Made by a program: the position numbers and the translations under genes
From: Flavobacteriales bacterium
GTDB taxonomy: Bacteria; Bacteroidota; Bacteroidia; Flavobacteriales_D; Crocinitomicaceae
Length of the DNA: 52,405 nucleotides
Reading direction: 5' to 3'
NCBI GenBank assembly: GCA_022361195.1
Contig: JAKSBJ010000243.1
Coordinates: 1-52,405 of the forward strand
Notes under the pieces: generated by a model
Told to the model about the DNA's origin: nothing
The model's input: the letters and a program-made list of their open reading frames with translations, nothing else
Database searches by the model: none
In this document: piece by piece, positions 1 through 8,167 of the stretch
Numbering within the stretch: the stretch's first letter is position 1
Layout: the number at the start of each line of letters is the position of its first letter

Positions 1-496
1 AAAATAGATAATTTGCCTCTGCCTCCGAATATTGCTCCAAATAAGCATCTAAGCCCATCGAACTCTCATTTTCCCATCCATCCACAGCAATACGTTCATT
101 TTTCAAATCAGCCCCTAAAATGATTCTATCTCCTCCAAATTGTTGAATCCACTTCTTTACTTTTTCCGGCTCACGAACTGAAAGGCTTCCCACGGTTATT
201 TGGGCAGCTCCAAGCTCAAAAGCCCGTTCTACCATTTCCTCGGATGAAATACCTCCGGCAAAGTCAACCCTCAGGCTTGTTTCTTTGCAAATAAGCTCTA
301 AAATCTCCCAATTCATCACTTGCCCTGCTTTGGCTCCGTCCAAATCCACCAAATGGAGGTATTTTAAACCGTTTGTTTCGAATAATTGTGCTACTTCAAG
401 TGGATTGTTGTCATAAATAGTTTTCTGCTCAAAATCGCCTTGCTTTAAACGAACAGCCTGACCATTTATAATATCAATTGCAGGTATAATTCTCAT
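1..496 (-). CDS. hisA: HisA, phosphoribosylformimino-AICAR ribotide isomerase (3' part missing)
   Basis: HisA carries out the Amadori isomerisation of ProFAR to PRFAR, the fourth step of histidine synthesis, in the cytosol. The start ATG at 496 gives [16 protein letters not shown], with the conserved acidic residue D8 and the GDF motif. VDLDGAKAG and VGS motifs follow, all typical of the (beta/alpha)8 HisA/HisF fold. About 165 of the usual ~240 codons are present, and the rest lies beyond the left edge of the window. The start lies inside the end of hisH (23-bp overlap), so the two are probably translationally coupled. It is the last visible gene of the operon. hisF and hisIE would be expected next, but that is inference from common Bacteroidota gene order. 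Confidence 0.95.
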   Translation of the reverse strand, partial: MRIIPAIDIINGQAVRLKQGDFEQKTIYDNNPLEVAQLFETNGLKYLHLVDLDGAKAGQVMNWEILELICKETSLRVDFAGGISSEEMVERAFELGAAQITVGSLSVREPEKVKKWIQQFGGDRIILGADLKNERIAVDGWENESSMGLDAYLEQYSEAEANYLF

Positions 497-1076
497 TTTC
501 AATAAAGTTTTGTAGGATTTTAGCTCCAATTTCCCCACTCTTTTCGGGGTGAAACTGACAGCCATAAAAATTGTCCTTTTGCACTGCAGCACTAATTGCT
601 ACAGAATAATTAGTTGTTGCAATGTTATGCTCGTTGAGAGGAACGTAATAGGAGTTTAAATAATAAGCATACTCGCGCTCTACTATTCCTTGAAACAACG
701 CTCCTTTTAAGTCATAAATCTGATTCCATCCAATTTGAGGCACTTTACCTATTGACGGAAGTTTCTTGACATGGAAGTCCATAATTCCAAGTGTTTCTAC
801 CTCTCCCTCTTCAGAAAACTGCCCTAACAATTGCATACCTAAACATATTCCCAAAAGCGGTTGCTTCAATTTTGGAATGAGTTCATCCAATCCTTTTACT
901 TTCAGCTGTTCCATCGCAAATTGGGCTTGTCCCACCCCTGGTAGAATCAATTTATCAGCTGATTGTATTTCTTCAATATCATTGGATAAAATAGGTTCAA
1001 TTCCTAGTCTACCCAGCGCATAACTGACTGACTTAACATTACCAGCACCATAGTCAATAATCACCAGCTTTTTCAT
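474..1076 (-). CDS. hisH: HisH, glutamine amidotransferase subunit of imidazole glycerol phosphate synthase
   Basis: HisH releases ammonia from glutamine and passes it to HisF, which makes imidazole glycerol phosphate and AICAR. The reading frame can be extended upstream to 1154, but the family N-terminus [16 protein letters not shown] begins at the ATG at 1076. That start gives 200 residues, the normal HisH length, and a 4-bp ATGA overlap with the hisB stop. The class I glutaminase triad is visible: the nucleophile Cys in GICLGMQ, and His and Glu in the QFHPEKSG motif near the C-terminus. It overlaps hisA by 23 bp. Its partner hisF is outside the window. Confidence 0.96.
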   Translation of the reverse strand: MKKLVIIDYGAGNVKSVSYALGRLGIEPILSNDIEEIQSADKLILPGVGQAQFAMEQLKVKGLDELIPKLKQPLLGICLGMQLLGQFSEEGEVETLGIMDFHVKKLPSIGKVPQIGWNQIYDLKGALFQGIVEREYAYYLNSYYVPLNEHNIATTNYSVAISAAVQKDNFYGCQFHPEKSGEIGAKILQNFIENENYTCN

Positions 1077-2176
1077 AAAACACCTTTTGTTGAGGGTAAT
1101 ATCATTTGATTTGATTCTCGCCGTTTGGCCATTTTTATAGCTTTTGCGAAACATTTAAAAATGGACTCAATCTTATGGTGTTCATTGCCCCCTTCTGCCT
1201 TTATGTTTAAGTTGCATAACGCCCCATCGCTGAATGATTTGAAGAAATGAAAGAACATTTCGGTAGGCATTTGACCAATCATTTCACGATTAAATTCGGC
1301 TTCCCAAACCAACCAATTTCTCCCTCCAAAGTCCAGTGCCACCTGAGCAAGGCAATCATCCATGGGCAAACAAAAACCGTAACGCTCTATTCCTAACTTA
1401 TTACCTAAAGCTTGTTTAAAGGCCTCTCCTAATGTAATGGCAGTGTCCTCAATTGTATGATGCTCATCTACTTCCAAATCGCCTATAGTCTTAAGCTGTA
1501 GATCCAATTGGCCATGTTTAGCCAGTTGCTCCAACATGTGATCAAAAAATGGAATTCCGGTATCAATAGAAGCATTCCCCTGTCCATCCAAATTGAGATT
1601 CAATAACACCCTAGTTTCGGATGTGTTTCGTGTCAAACTCACTATTCTGCCAGGAAGACGCAGATAATCGTAAATATCCTTCCAAGATGATGTGCACAAA
1701 TCCGCATCATCTGTTCGTAATTCGGTTGAATATAGAATGGATCGACTTCCCAGGTTTTTAGCCAATTCTACATCTGACAATCTATCACCAATAACAAAGG
1801 AATTTTCAAGATCATAAGCTCCCTCGATATAAGCTTTTAGCATTCCTACTTCAGGTTTACGATTTGGAGATTTTTCTTCCGGAAAGCTAGGATCGATTAA
1901 GACATCAGAGAATCTTATCCCTTCATTTTCAAACGACTTAAGCATTTTGTTGTGAGGTTTCAGGAAAGATTCTTCAGGAAAAGAAGAAGTTCCCAAACCA
2001 TCTTGATTAGTGACCATAACCAACTCAAAGTCCAGTTCATCAACAATTTTAGAAAGGTATTTAAAAACCTTTGGACAAAACTCTAGCTTATCAAGGCTAT
2101 CCACTTGTTTATCAAGCTCTGGTTCAACAATTAAAGTTCCATCTCTATCCAAAAACAATATCTTTTTCCCTGACAT
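1073..2176 (-). CDS. hisB: HisB, bifunctional histidinol-phosphatase / imidazoleglycerol-phosphate dehydratase
   Basis: This 367-residue fusion performs two steps: dehydration of imidazole glycerol phosphate and dephosphorylation of histidinol phosphate. The N-terminal HAD phosphatase (about 1-165) has the DRDGT nucleophile motif (D10, D12) and a later GDRLSD motif. The C-terminal dehydratase (about 175-367) has the two metal-binding motifs [10 protein letters not shown] and [10 protein letters not shown]. Fusion order and length match E. coli HisB (355 aa). Oddity: the four zinc ligands of the E. coli phosphatase loop (C93, H95, C101, C103) align without gaps to D95, S97, S103 and N105 here, so this loop probably binds no zinc. 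The gene overlaps hisC by 32 bp and hisH by 4 bp. Confidence 0.95.
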   Translation of the reverse strand: MSGKKILFLDRDGTLIVEPELDKQVDSLDKLEFCPKVFKYLSKIVDELDFELVMVTNQDGLGTSSFPEESFLKPHNKMLKSFENEGIRFSDVLIDPSFPEEKSPNRKPEVGMLKAYIEGAYDLENSFVIGDRLSDVELAKNLGSRSILYSTELRTDDADLCTSSWKDIYDYLRLPGRIVSLTRNTSETRVLLNLNLDGQGNASIDTGIPFFDHMLEQLAKHGQLDLQLKTIGDLEVDEHHTIEDTAITLGEAFKQALGNKLGIERYGFCLPMDDCLAQVALDFGGRNWLVWEAEFNREMIGQMPTEMFFHFFKSFSDGALCNLNIKAEGGNEHHKIESIFKCFAKAIKMAKRRESNQMILPSTKGVL

Positions 2177-3206
2177 ATTCTCTTAATGATTTGATTAGTA
2201 AATTATTCTGTTCCAGACTTCCAACCGTAATTCGTAGGCAATTAAGACAATGTAATTCCTTACTTCTATCTCTTACCACAATACCTGAGTCTAATAAATG
2301 CTGATAAACCAGCTCCGCATTACGGAATTTCACCAACAAAAAATTGGTATCAGATGGATAGATTTTTATAACATTTGGAAGCGTAATTAGGCCTTCTTGA
2401 AGAATGTATTTTAACCTTAAAATTTCGCTGATATTTTGAACAATTTTTTCTCGTCCGTACAATAGATTAAGTGCTGCATTTTGACTCAATTGACTCACAT
2501 TATAGGGTAACTTCACCTTGTTCAAAACATTCACAATTCGCTCATCTGCAATAGCATACCCCAATCGAATTCCAGCCGCAGATTTTGACTTTGAAAAGGT
2601 CTGAATAACAATGATTTGAGGATCATTATTAAAAGCTTTAATCAAAGAATCTTTTGAGCTAAAATCGATGTAAGCTTCATCAATTACAATGAAGGCATCA
2701 GATCGTTTTTTTAGCCTCTTAACATCTTGAACTGAAAATGAATTCCCTGTTGGATTATTTGGTGAACAAAGGAAGATAAGTTTGGTATTTTTATCGAGGA
2801 TTGTCGTCGTTTTTTCAAAGTTTAAACTAAAGTCTTCGTTCAAAGGACTTTCCTTCACTTTTATATCGTTGACATTGGCCAAAACCTCGTACATTCCGTA
2901 AGTTGGAGGAAACACCAATACATTATCCTTTCCGGGTTCACAGAAAATACGGAACAATAAATCCAAAATTTCGTCGGATCCATTTCCCATAAATAGTTTC
3001 TCGGCCTTAACACCCAGACTAATAGATAATAAGTCTCGAATGGCTGATTGTCCAGGATCTGGATATCGATTCAGGCCATTTTCAAAGGGGCTTTCGTTGG
3101 CGTCAAGGTAAATGATTTGATCATTTTGTTTTCCATTTTCACTTCTGGCCGAACTATACCCCTTTAAACGGCGAATGTTCTTTCTAAGTCGTTCATCGAT
3201 TTTCAT
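2145..3206 (-). CDS. hisC: HisC, histidinol-phosphate aminotransferase
   Basis: HisC is a PLP-dependent aminotransferase (fold type I, class I/II) converting imidazole-acetol phosphate and glutamate to histidinol phosphate. The 353-residue length is typical. Visible motifs are LDANESP near the N-terminus, [17 protein letters not shown] and the PLP-lysine motif [16 protein letters not shown], in which the first Lys corresponds to the Schiff-base lysine. The start at 3206 gives a 4-bp ATGA overlap with the hisD stop. The 3' end overlaps hisB by 32 bp, so the operon is tightly packed. Confidence 0.95.
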   Translation of the reverse strand: MKIDERLRKNIRRLKGYSSARSENGKQNDQIIYLDANESPFENGLNRYPDPGQSAIRDLLSISLGVKAEKLFMGNGSDEILDLLFRIFCEPGKDNVLVFPPTYGMYEVLANVNDIKVKESPLNEDFSLNFEKTTTILDKNTKLIFLCSPNNPTGNSFSVQDVKRLKKRSDAFIVIDEAYIDFSSKDSLIKAFNNDPQIIVIQTFSKSKSAAGIRLGYAIADERIVNVLNKVKLPYNVSQLSQNAALNLLYGREKIVQNISEILRLKYILQEGLITLPNVIKIYPSDTNFLLVKFRNAELVYQHLLDSGIVVRDRSKELHCLNCLRITVGSLEQNNLLIKSLREYVREKDIVFG

Positions 3207-4495
3207 ATAACAGTTACTTTTTGTGAAACTCTAATACTTACAGCCTTTTTGTGAGCGTAAAGACCTTCCGCTTCAGCCATTTTTTCTACGATTGGAGCTA
3301 TATTCTCCAGCCCTTCTGTACTCAGTTCCTGAAAGGTGATTTGTTTGCAGAATGTATTGAGGTTGACACCACTATACGCTTTTGCAAAGCCGTTCGTTGG
3401 TAAAGTATGATTGGTTCCGGAAGCATAATCTCCTACACTTTCGGGAGAGTTGTTTCCAATAAAAACCGATCCTGCATTTTTAATCTTAGGCACATAAACT
3501 TCTGGATCTTTAACAGCTAAAATCAAGTGTTCTGCTGCATATTCATTAATGATTTCAATTCGCTGGTGAAAATCTTCAACTACTAAAAAACGAGCATTTT
3601 CCAAGGCTTCTTGAGCTATGCTTTTACGAGGAAGATCTTCTAACTGACTCAACACAGCCGTTTTTATAGGATTTAAGAGTTTCTCTTTGGTCAAGAGGCA
3701 AATAACCTGACTATCTGTACCATGCTCGGCCTGTGAAAGTAAATCTGCTGCTACAAAATCGGCAATGGAAGATTCATCAGCTACTACCATCAGTTCAGAA
3801 GGACCTGCGGGCATATCAATTGCCATTCCCTTTAATTGAGCATAGAGTTTGGCTGCAGTGACGTATTGATTTCCAGGCCCAACAACCTTATACACCTGAG
3901 GGATACTCTCAGTTCCGTAGGTAAAAGCTGCCACAGCCTGAATTCCTCCAGTCTTAATCACCTTATCTACTCCACAAATTGCCGCTGCAAACAAAATGGC
4001 AGGATTAACAGTACCATCTTTATTTGGTGGTGTACAAAGGACAATCTCCTCACAACCTGCAATTCTAGCTGGAATGGCCAACATTAAAACTGTTGAAAAT
4101 AACGGCGCTGAGCCACCAGGAACATACAATCCAACCTTCTCTATTCCTCTCATTTCCTGCCAACAATATACTCCCGGACTGGTTTCAATTCGTTTTACCT
4201 CAGGCATTTGAGCCTTGTGAAAAATCTCAATATTCTCCTTTGCCTTCAAAATGGCCTCTTTCAACTCACCATCTATTTGATTAACAGCTCTGTCGATTTC
4301 AGCTTGAGCGACCAGCAAATCTTCTACATCCACCCGATCGAAAAAGTGCGTGTATTTTTTGACTGCTTTATCACCATCTCGTCCCACTTCATCAAAGATT
4401 TGGCTTACAATCTCTGATAGCTGTTGTTGATTGACCTGAGGCCGTTTGAGGATTTCCCTCCATTGTGTTTTTTGGGGGTTAATTGCTATTTTCAT
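3203..4495 (-). CDS. hisD: HisD, histidinol dehydrogenase
   Basis: HisD is a zinc- and NAD-dependent enzyme performing the last two oxidations from L-histidinol to L-histidine. The frame is open further upstream to 4570, but the ATG at 4495 gives a 430-residue protein of normal size beginning MKIAINPQKTQWREI and a 4-bp ATGA overlap with the hisG stop, so it is preferred. Signature regions are GLYVPGG, VVGPGNQYVTAAK, DMPAGPSELMV and LLSQAEHGTDSQ (with the Gln and His zinc ligands). The catalytic ENAAEHL-type region appears here as INEYAAEHL. Second structural gene of the operon. Confidence 0.96.
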   Translation of the reverse strand: MKIAINPQKTQWREILKRPQVNQQQLSEIVSQIFDEVGRDGDKAVKKYTHFFDRVDVEDLLVAQAEIDRAVNQIDGELKEAILKAKENIEIFHKAQMPEVKRIETSPGVYCWQEMRGIEKVGLYVPGGSAPLFSTVLMLAIPARIAGCEEIVLCTPPNKDGTVNPAILFAAAICGVDKVIKTGGIQAVAAFTYGTESIPQVYKVVGPGNQYVTAAKLYAQLKGMAIDMPAGPSELMVVADESSIADFVAADLLSQAEHGTDSQVICLLTKEKLLNPIKTAVLSQLEDLPRKSIAQEALENARFLVVEDFHQRIEIINEYAAEHLILAVKDPEVYVPKIKNAGSVFIGNNSPESVGDYASGTNHTLPTNGFAKAYSGVNLNTFCKQITFQELSTEGLENIAPIVEKMAEAEGLYAHKKAVSIRVSQKVTVI

Positions 4496-5349
4496 AATAC
4501 TATTTTTTGAATTGGAGCCACAAGAATATCTTCTGCACCGGCTTGTTTTAGTTGATTGATCACTGACCAAAAGTCATTTTCGTTAATAACAGAGTGTAAT
4601 GAACTCCACCCTTCCTTAGCAAGCGGAAGAACAGTCGGACTTTTAAGTACAGGGAGAATCTCTGTGATTTCCCCTACTTGTTCGTTTGGGACATTCATCA
4701 GAATGTACTTTGAATCTTTGGCCCTTAACACTGCTTTGATTCTAAAGTCCAACTGCTCTATTAACCGCTTTACAGGTTGATTTGGGCTATTTTGGCTGAT
4801 AAATACTGCCTCAGAACTCAGAATAATCTCCGTCTCCTTTAAACCATTTTTAAAAAGTGTATTTCCACTGCTTACAATATCACAAATAGCATCAGCAAGC
4901 CCCATATTTGGAGCAATTTCAACCGAACCGGATATTTTGTGAATCTCAGCACTGATACCCTTTTCAATTAAAAAAGCATCCAGGGTATTTGGATAAGAAG
5001 TAGCGATTTGCTTTCCCTCAAAAAAATCCAATCCGTTGGTTTCAACTTCTTTTGGAACTGCCAGTGATACCCGACACTTAGAGAACCCAAGCTTACGAAC
5101 TACATTGAGTTTTGAATTTTGTTCATACAACAAATTTTCCCCCACAATTCCGACATCGACAACTCCATCCTTTACATATTGGGGAATGTCTGAATTGCGT
5201 AAATAGAAAATTTCGAGGGGGAAATTGGGAGATTGGGCTTTGAGTTGATCGCGACCATTGTCAACCTTAATTCCACAATCACTAAGAAGTTTTAGGGAAT
5301 CTTCCCTTAATCTTCCTGCTTTTTGAATGGCTAATTTTAGTTTACTCAT
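4492..5349 (-). CDS. hisG: HisG, ATP phosphoribosyltransferase, long form
   Basis: HisG condenses ATP and PRPP to phosphoribosyl-ATP, the first and feedback-controlled step of histidine synthesis. At 285 residues it is the long form, with a catalytic periplasmic-binding-like domain (about 1-205, including DVGIVGENLL) and a C-terminal regulatory ACT-like domain (about 210-285). No HisZ partner is therefore needed. The start at 5349 gives MSKLKLAIQKAGRL, the conserved family N-terminus. It is the first structural gene after the leader and attenuator, with a 4-bp overlap into hisD. A segment 14-23 nt upstream of its start can pair with the attenuator hairpin (see findings). Confidence 0.96.
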   Translation of the reverse strand: MSKLKLAIQKAGRLREDSLKLLSDCGIKVDNGRDQLKAQSPNFPLEIFYLRNSDIPQYVKDGVVDVGIVGENLLYEQNSKLNVVRKLGFSKCRVSLAVPKEVETNGLDFFEGKQIATSYPNTLDAFLIEKGISAEIHKISGSVEIAPNMGLADAICDIVSSGNTLFKNGLKETEIILSSEAVFISQNSPNQPVKRLIEQLDFRIKAVLRAKDSKYILMNVPNEQVGEITEILPVLKSPTVLPLAKEGWSSLHSVINENDFWSVINQLKQAGAEDILVAPIQKIVL

Positions 5350-5399
5350 TTTTGATTTGTTTGTCTGAGTAAACCAAATGGGAAATATGAAGCAACAAA

Positions 5400-5428
5400 A
5401 AACCCGTCTGAATTACTCAGACGGGTTT
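5400..5428 (-). terminator. Intrinsic terminator of the his attenuator
   Basis: A perfect 12-bp hairpin with a 5-nt loop (arms AAACCCGTCTGA / TCAGACGGGTTT) is followed on the minus strand by a run of six T. It lies between the leader peptide stop (5451) and hisG (5349). The leader segment CTCAGGCG (5463-5470), four codons after the His run, can pair with CGTCTGAG (5416-5423) in the 5' arm as 8 bp with one G-U. That pairing would form the antiterminator when ribosomes stall at His codons. This is a classical attenuator design, deduced by eye. Confidence 0.9.
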
Positions 5429-5450
5429 CGATTATCTATTTTTTGACATA

Positions 5451-5513
5451 TCATCTCCTGCTCGCCTGAGGGCCAGTATGCAGATGATGATGATGTAATT
5501 GTCTATTTCTCAT
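5451..5513 (-). CDS. hisL: HisL, histidine operon leader peptide
   Basis: This is a 20-codon reading frame, MRNRQLHHHHLH followed by TGPQASRR and a TGA stop. Five of residues 7-12 are histidine, all CAT codons. It ends about 23 nt before the attenuator hairpin and lies directly upstream of hisG on the same strand. The role is inferred from enterobacterial his leaders. Scarce His-tRNA stalls the ribosome on the His run, leaving the downstream CTCAGGCG segment free to pair with the terminator arm and allowing read-through. With ample His-tRNA the ribosome covers that segment and the terminator forms. The peptide itself needs no function. Confidence 0.9.
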   Translation of the reverse strand: MRNRQLHHHHLHTGPQASRR

Positions 5514-5522
5514 TTTGTGCTT

Positions 5523-5554
5523 CAAAGATTCAATAGAATATTTTAATTATCCAA
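5523..5554 (-). promoter_or_regulatory. Possible his operon promoter (Bacteroidota type)
   Basis: On the minus strand, TTG (5552-5554) is followed 21 nt later by AATCTTTG (5523-5530), one mismatch from TAnnTTTG. Transcription would begin only a few nt before the hisL ATG at 5513. The element fits the only intergenic space between the preceding gene and hisL. No other better match was seen, but the first base of the -7 element is off-consensus. Confidence 0.4.
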
Positions 5555-5572
5555 ATCAATGTTTAAAAAAAA

Positions 5573-6508
5573 TCATTTGTCGTCATTTATGATATTCGCC
5601 AAAGCCTTATCAATTGTGGGATACAGAAAATTAAATTTTTCTTTCTCAAGTACCGATGAGGCAACTTTCATGCTTTGTAAAACCAAATCAGCTTCAGTCC
5701 CAATGAGCCAGGTTCCAATTTTTAACAAAGGAGTTGGAGTTGGAATTCCAAGCGATCGATTACAGACTTTACGTAACGTTTTCATAAACTCTGCATTCGT
5801 CACGGGAGTTGGAGCTGCCATATTAATTGGTCCTTTAATTTGTTCATTCTCAATTAAAAATCGAACAATACGGACAAAGTCATCCTGGTGAATCCAACTC
5901 ATGAACTGTGTTCCACTTCCCTGTTTTCCACCCAAAAACATTTTACAAGCCTTTAAAATTGGTTGTAGTGCTCCTTCATCTCTTCCCAAAACTACTGTGG
6001 TTCTTAGAGCAATACGTCGAACTTTAGAAGCTCTTAAGTCACTTAAAGAAAAATCGAGCGAATTTTCCCATTCCTTGCTTAATTCGGCCAGGAAATCTGT
6101 TCCAAAATCCGTTGAGTCTTCTGTAGCCAAACGTTCCTTAGATGGAGCATAAATAGAAGCTCCTGAAGCATTTATCCACAAAGTAGGTGGTTTTTCAGCG
6201 CATTCAATCGCTTTTGCTATGATCTTAGTCGATTCAATGCGACTTTCCCACATTAATTGCTTATTCTTTTCGGTATGTCGACAATCAACCGACTTGCCAG
6301 TTAAGTTGATTACCACAGCTGAGCCGTTAATTTCTCTTCGCCATTCGCCTAAACTCACACCATCCCATTGGCAATAACGAATAGATCCATTGTCCACTCT
6401 TTTACTTCGACTTAAGATGACAACTTCATAGTCGTTTTGAAAAGAATCAGCTAACAATTTTCCAATAAAACCGGTTCCTCCGGCAATGATCATCTTGGGT
6501 TTAGTCAT
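5573..6508 (-). CDS. TIGR01777/YfcH-family NAD(P)-dependent epimerase-like protein
   Basis: This 311-residue extended SDR protein has a Rossmann fold with GGTGFIGKLL near the N-terminus, VINLTGKSVDCRH (the TIGR01777 family signature region), ASGASIY in the active-site area, and a C-terminal DUF1731-like segment (PTPVTNAEFMKTL...PTPTPLLKIG). The ATG at 6508 is preferred to an in-frame TTG at 6520 because the dinucleotide-binding strand then starts at the usual distance. Substrate is unknown for the whole family; in other organisms members are linked to envelope or division functions without firm biochemistry. It follows the membrane-gene quartet by about 57 bp on the same strand and may share its transcript. 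Confidence 0.85.
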   Translation of the reverse strand: MTKPKMIIAGGTGFIGKLLADSFQNDYEVVILSRSKRVDNGSIRYCQWDGVSLGEWRREINGSAVVINLTGKSVDCRHTEKNKQLMWESRIESTKIIAKAIECAEKPPTLWINASGASIYAPSKERLATEDSTDFGTDFLAELSKEWENSLDFSLSDLRASKVRRIALRTTVVLGRDEGALQPILKACKMFLGGKQGSGTQFMSWIHQDDFVRIVRFLIENEQIKGPINMAAPTPVTNAEFMKTLRKVCNRSLGIPTPTPLLKIGTWLIGTEADLVLQSMKVASSVLEKEKFNFLYPTIDKALANIINDDK

Positions 6509-6565
6509 GCTTTTTTTCAATTAGATGCAGATTGTAATGAGAACGCATAAAATGGCTCATTGTTT

Positions 6566-6979
6566 TTATCCTTGATTTGGGATAGGTTGCTTAAACAACT
6601 TCTCTTTCATCAATTGTTCTTTTGCTTTTCGCTTACCTCTAAAGAACAAATAAAGGTTGAGAAACAACATAATACCCAAATAAATACTGAATCCACCAAT
6701 TTTAGCCGTCAAAATCTCGAAAGCCTCTTGTGTATTGATGGCATAAACGTGGATTTTCATGATTAAAAGGGCAAAACCAATGTTCATGAGGTAAAATCCT
6801 ACCTCAAAAAGCTTATTCGTTGCTAAGGCAATCTCTTTACGACCTCTAAAAATGTCCATCATAAAGACTTTACCATTCTTAAACAGAATTCTGGCAACAA
6901 AAAGCGTTAATACAATAACAATTGGAAGGTAGATTGTGTAAGCACTTACAACCATGTCTGATGTGAATGAGCTATCCAT
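6566..6979 (-). CDS. Small four-helix membrane protein (paralogue of the next upstream gene)
   Basis: This 137-residue protein starts at ATG 6979; a GTG at 7015 would add 12 residues. It shows about four hydrophobic segments and a basic tail (RGKRKAKEQLMKEK). It is recognisably related to its upstream neighbour (7031-7399). Both share a first helix, an NGxV[FY] motif, an NK residue pair and a G[FY]YLxNxG[FY] motif in the same order, and both end with a hydrophobic helix plus basic residues. I do not recognise the family. It is the last of four consecutive small membrane genes downstream of the GbsR-like regulator. Confidence 0.8.
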   Translation of the reverse strand: MDSSFTSDMVVSAYTIYLPIVIVLTLFVARILFKNGKVFMMDIFRGRKEIALATNKLFEVGFYLMNIGFALLIMKIHVYAINTQEAFEILTAKIGGFSIYLGIMLFLNLYLFFRGKRKAKEQLMKEKLFKQPIPNQG

Positions 6980-7030
6980 AACTTTAAATTTATGTGGAAC
7001 TTTATTTGGTTCCACGGGTTTAACACTTAT

Positions 7031-7399
7031 TTAAGATTCATTGAACTGAATTTTTCGTTTTCTGTATTTAGCATATAGAAAAAGCCATGTCATATTGAAA
7101 TAATGCATTAAAGCCAATCCCAGGATGATATAGGCCGAATAAAGGGTAATTTTCTCTATCATTTCGGGCAAACTGGAAATCCGATCCCAAAAAATCAGGC
7201 TCACCGCCGTATAACCCAAATTGAGTAAATAGTAACCCAATAACAAGATTTTATTAATTGCTTTAACTAGCTGATGATCATCTGCCAATAACATTTTTAG
7301 ATATACTTCTCCATTTTGGTAAAAGATCCATCCTAAGCTGAAGACAATGAAAAAGATCAGCGTTAAAAATATGATATATGCCAAGAGGTTATAAGTCAT
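7031..7399 (-). CDS. Small four-helix membrane protein (paralogue of the next downstream gene)
   Basis: This 122-residue integral membrane protein has four predicted hydrophobic segments and a basic C-terminus (KYRKRKIQ). Shared motifs with the gene at 6566-6979 are YQNGEVY, INK and GYYLLNLGY, so the two arose by duplication. It overlaps the gene at 7389-7772 by 11 bp, which supports co-translation. No enzymatic motif was seen. Its likely role is in the inner membrane, under control of the regulator encoded at 8168-8668; this is inferred only from context. Confidence 0.8.
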   Translation of the reverse strand: MTYNLLAYIIFLTLIFFIVFSLGWIFYQNGEVYLKMLLADDHQLVKAINKILLLGYYLLNLGYTAVSLIFWDRISSLPEMIEKITLYSAYIILGLALMHYFNMTWLFLYAKYRKRKIQFNES

Positions 7400-7772
7400 T
7401 ATTCTTGTTTATCGAAGAGAGTTGATACATGTTTATCAGGCCATAAATTCCGATACTCATGGGAATGATAACTACAGTAAAAAGAAGCAAAAACTCATCT
7501 TTTAATGGATAAAAACGAGCAAAAACAATGAGCAGAGATAGATAGAATGTTGTAATGAGACTAAATACCTTGAGATGAGTTTTGTTTTTAGCCGGTAGTT
7601 TGCGGTAATTGATCCAAAGCACTATAGTTGATAGTACCTGGGATACCCCCACTATAAATTGACCAATTAAGGCATAAATGAACGCGACAGGTTCAAAAAT
7701 TCCAATTAGATATACCAGAACGGTTAGTGTATATAGCGCCAGGTTTAAGCCAAACATTGTATTGAAAATCAT
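7389..7772 (-). CDS. Small membrane protein of unknown function
   Basis: This 127-residue protein has four hydrophobic segments separated by a basic loop (NYRKLPAKNKTHLK). Its layout resembles the gene directly upstream (7776-8114): two helices, a [VI]xQ[VI][LM] segment, a basic loop with paired lysines, then two more helices. The two are probably distant paralogues. The upstream gene stops 3 bp before this start, and this gene overlaps the next by 11 bp. Family not recognised. Confidence 0.78.
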   Translation of the reverse strand: MIFNTMFGLNLALYTLTVLVYLIGIFEPVAFIYALIGQFIVGVSQVLSTIVLWINYRKLPAKNKTHLKVFSLITTFYLSLLIVFARFYPLKDEFLLLFTVVIIPMSIGIYGLINMYQLSSINKNNDL

Positions 7773-7775
7773 AGC

Positions 7776-8114
7776 TTATTTGAGTTTAGAATATTGATAG
7801 AGCATTACAATCATGAAAAGTTTCAAGACCAATGGGAAAATGATGAAATAGAATCCGATGAAAATGTCTCTGACATTAACATATATACCAATCCAGATAA
7901 AGGACAGAACATAGATGAGCAGAAGGCAAACATGTACTATAAGTTGTTTTCTTATCTTCTTTCCAAGTTTCTTTCCTTGGGTTGCCAGGGCATATATACC
8001 CATGATCTGTAATATTCCTTCAACCAGAAAACCAAATACTGCAAAATATAGACTGGCGAGAAGTGGTAAAATGATGACGAGGGACCAAAGGTTAATTTTA
8101 TAGAGTGTTTTCAT
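7776..8114 (-). CDS. Small membrane protein of unknown function, first of the quartet
   Basis: This 112-residue protein has four hydrophobic segments and a central basic loop (GKKLGKKIRKQ). It is the first of four tightly spaced small membrane genes. A perfect palindrome matching the one in front of the regulator gene lies 13-37 nt upstream of its ATG. The cluster is therefore very probably controlled by the GbsR-like regulator encoded just upstream. Distant similarity to the gene at 7389-7772 suggests duplication. Function unknown. Confidence 0.78.
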   Translation of the reverse strand: MKTLYKINLWSLVIILPLLASLYFAVFGFLVEGILQIMGIYALATQGKKLGKKIRKQLIVHVCLLLIYVLSFIWIGIYVNVRDIFIGFYFIIFPLVLKLFMIVMLYQYSKLK

Positions 8115-8127
8115 ATTTTTATTTTAG

Positions 8128-8151
8128 AACTTTCAGTAAATATTGAAAGTT
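8128..8151. promoter_or_regulatory. Operator 1: palindrome AACTTTCA-N8-TGAAAGTT
   Basis: Perfect 8-bp inverted arms with an 8-bp spacer, located between the stop of the GbsR-like gene (8168) and the first membrane gene (start 8114). Arms and spacer length are identical to the palindrome at 8694-8717. A dyad duplicated in front of the regulator gene and its neighbour is the usual sign of a binding site for that regulator. Confidence 0.8.
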
Positions 8152-8167
8152 TGTAGTCAAAAAAATA

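Noticed and set aside
5484..5495. ATG trinucleotide repeat as a microsatellite
   Set aside because: In the minus strand it reads as in-frame His codons of a leader peptide next to an attenuator, which explains it better.
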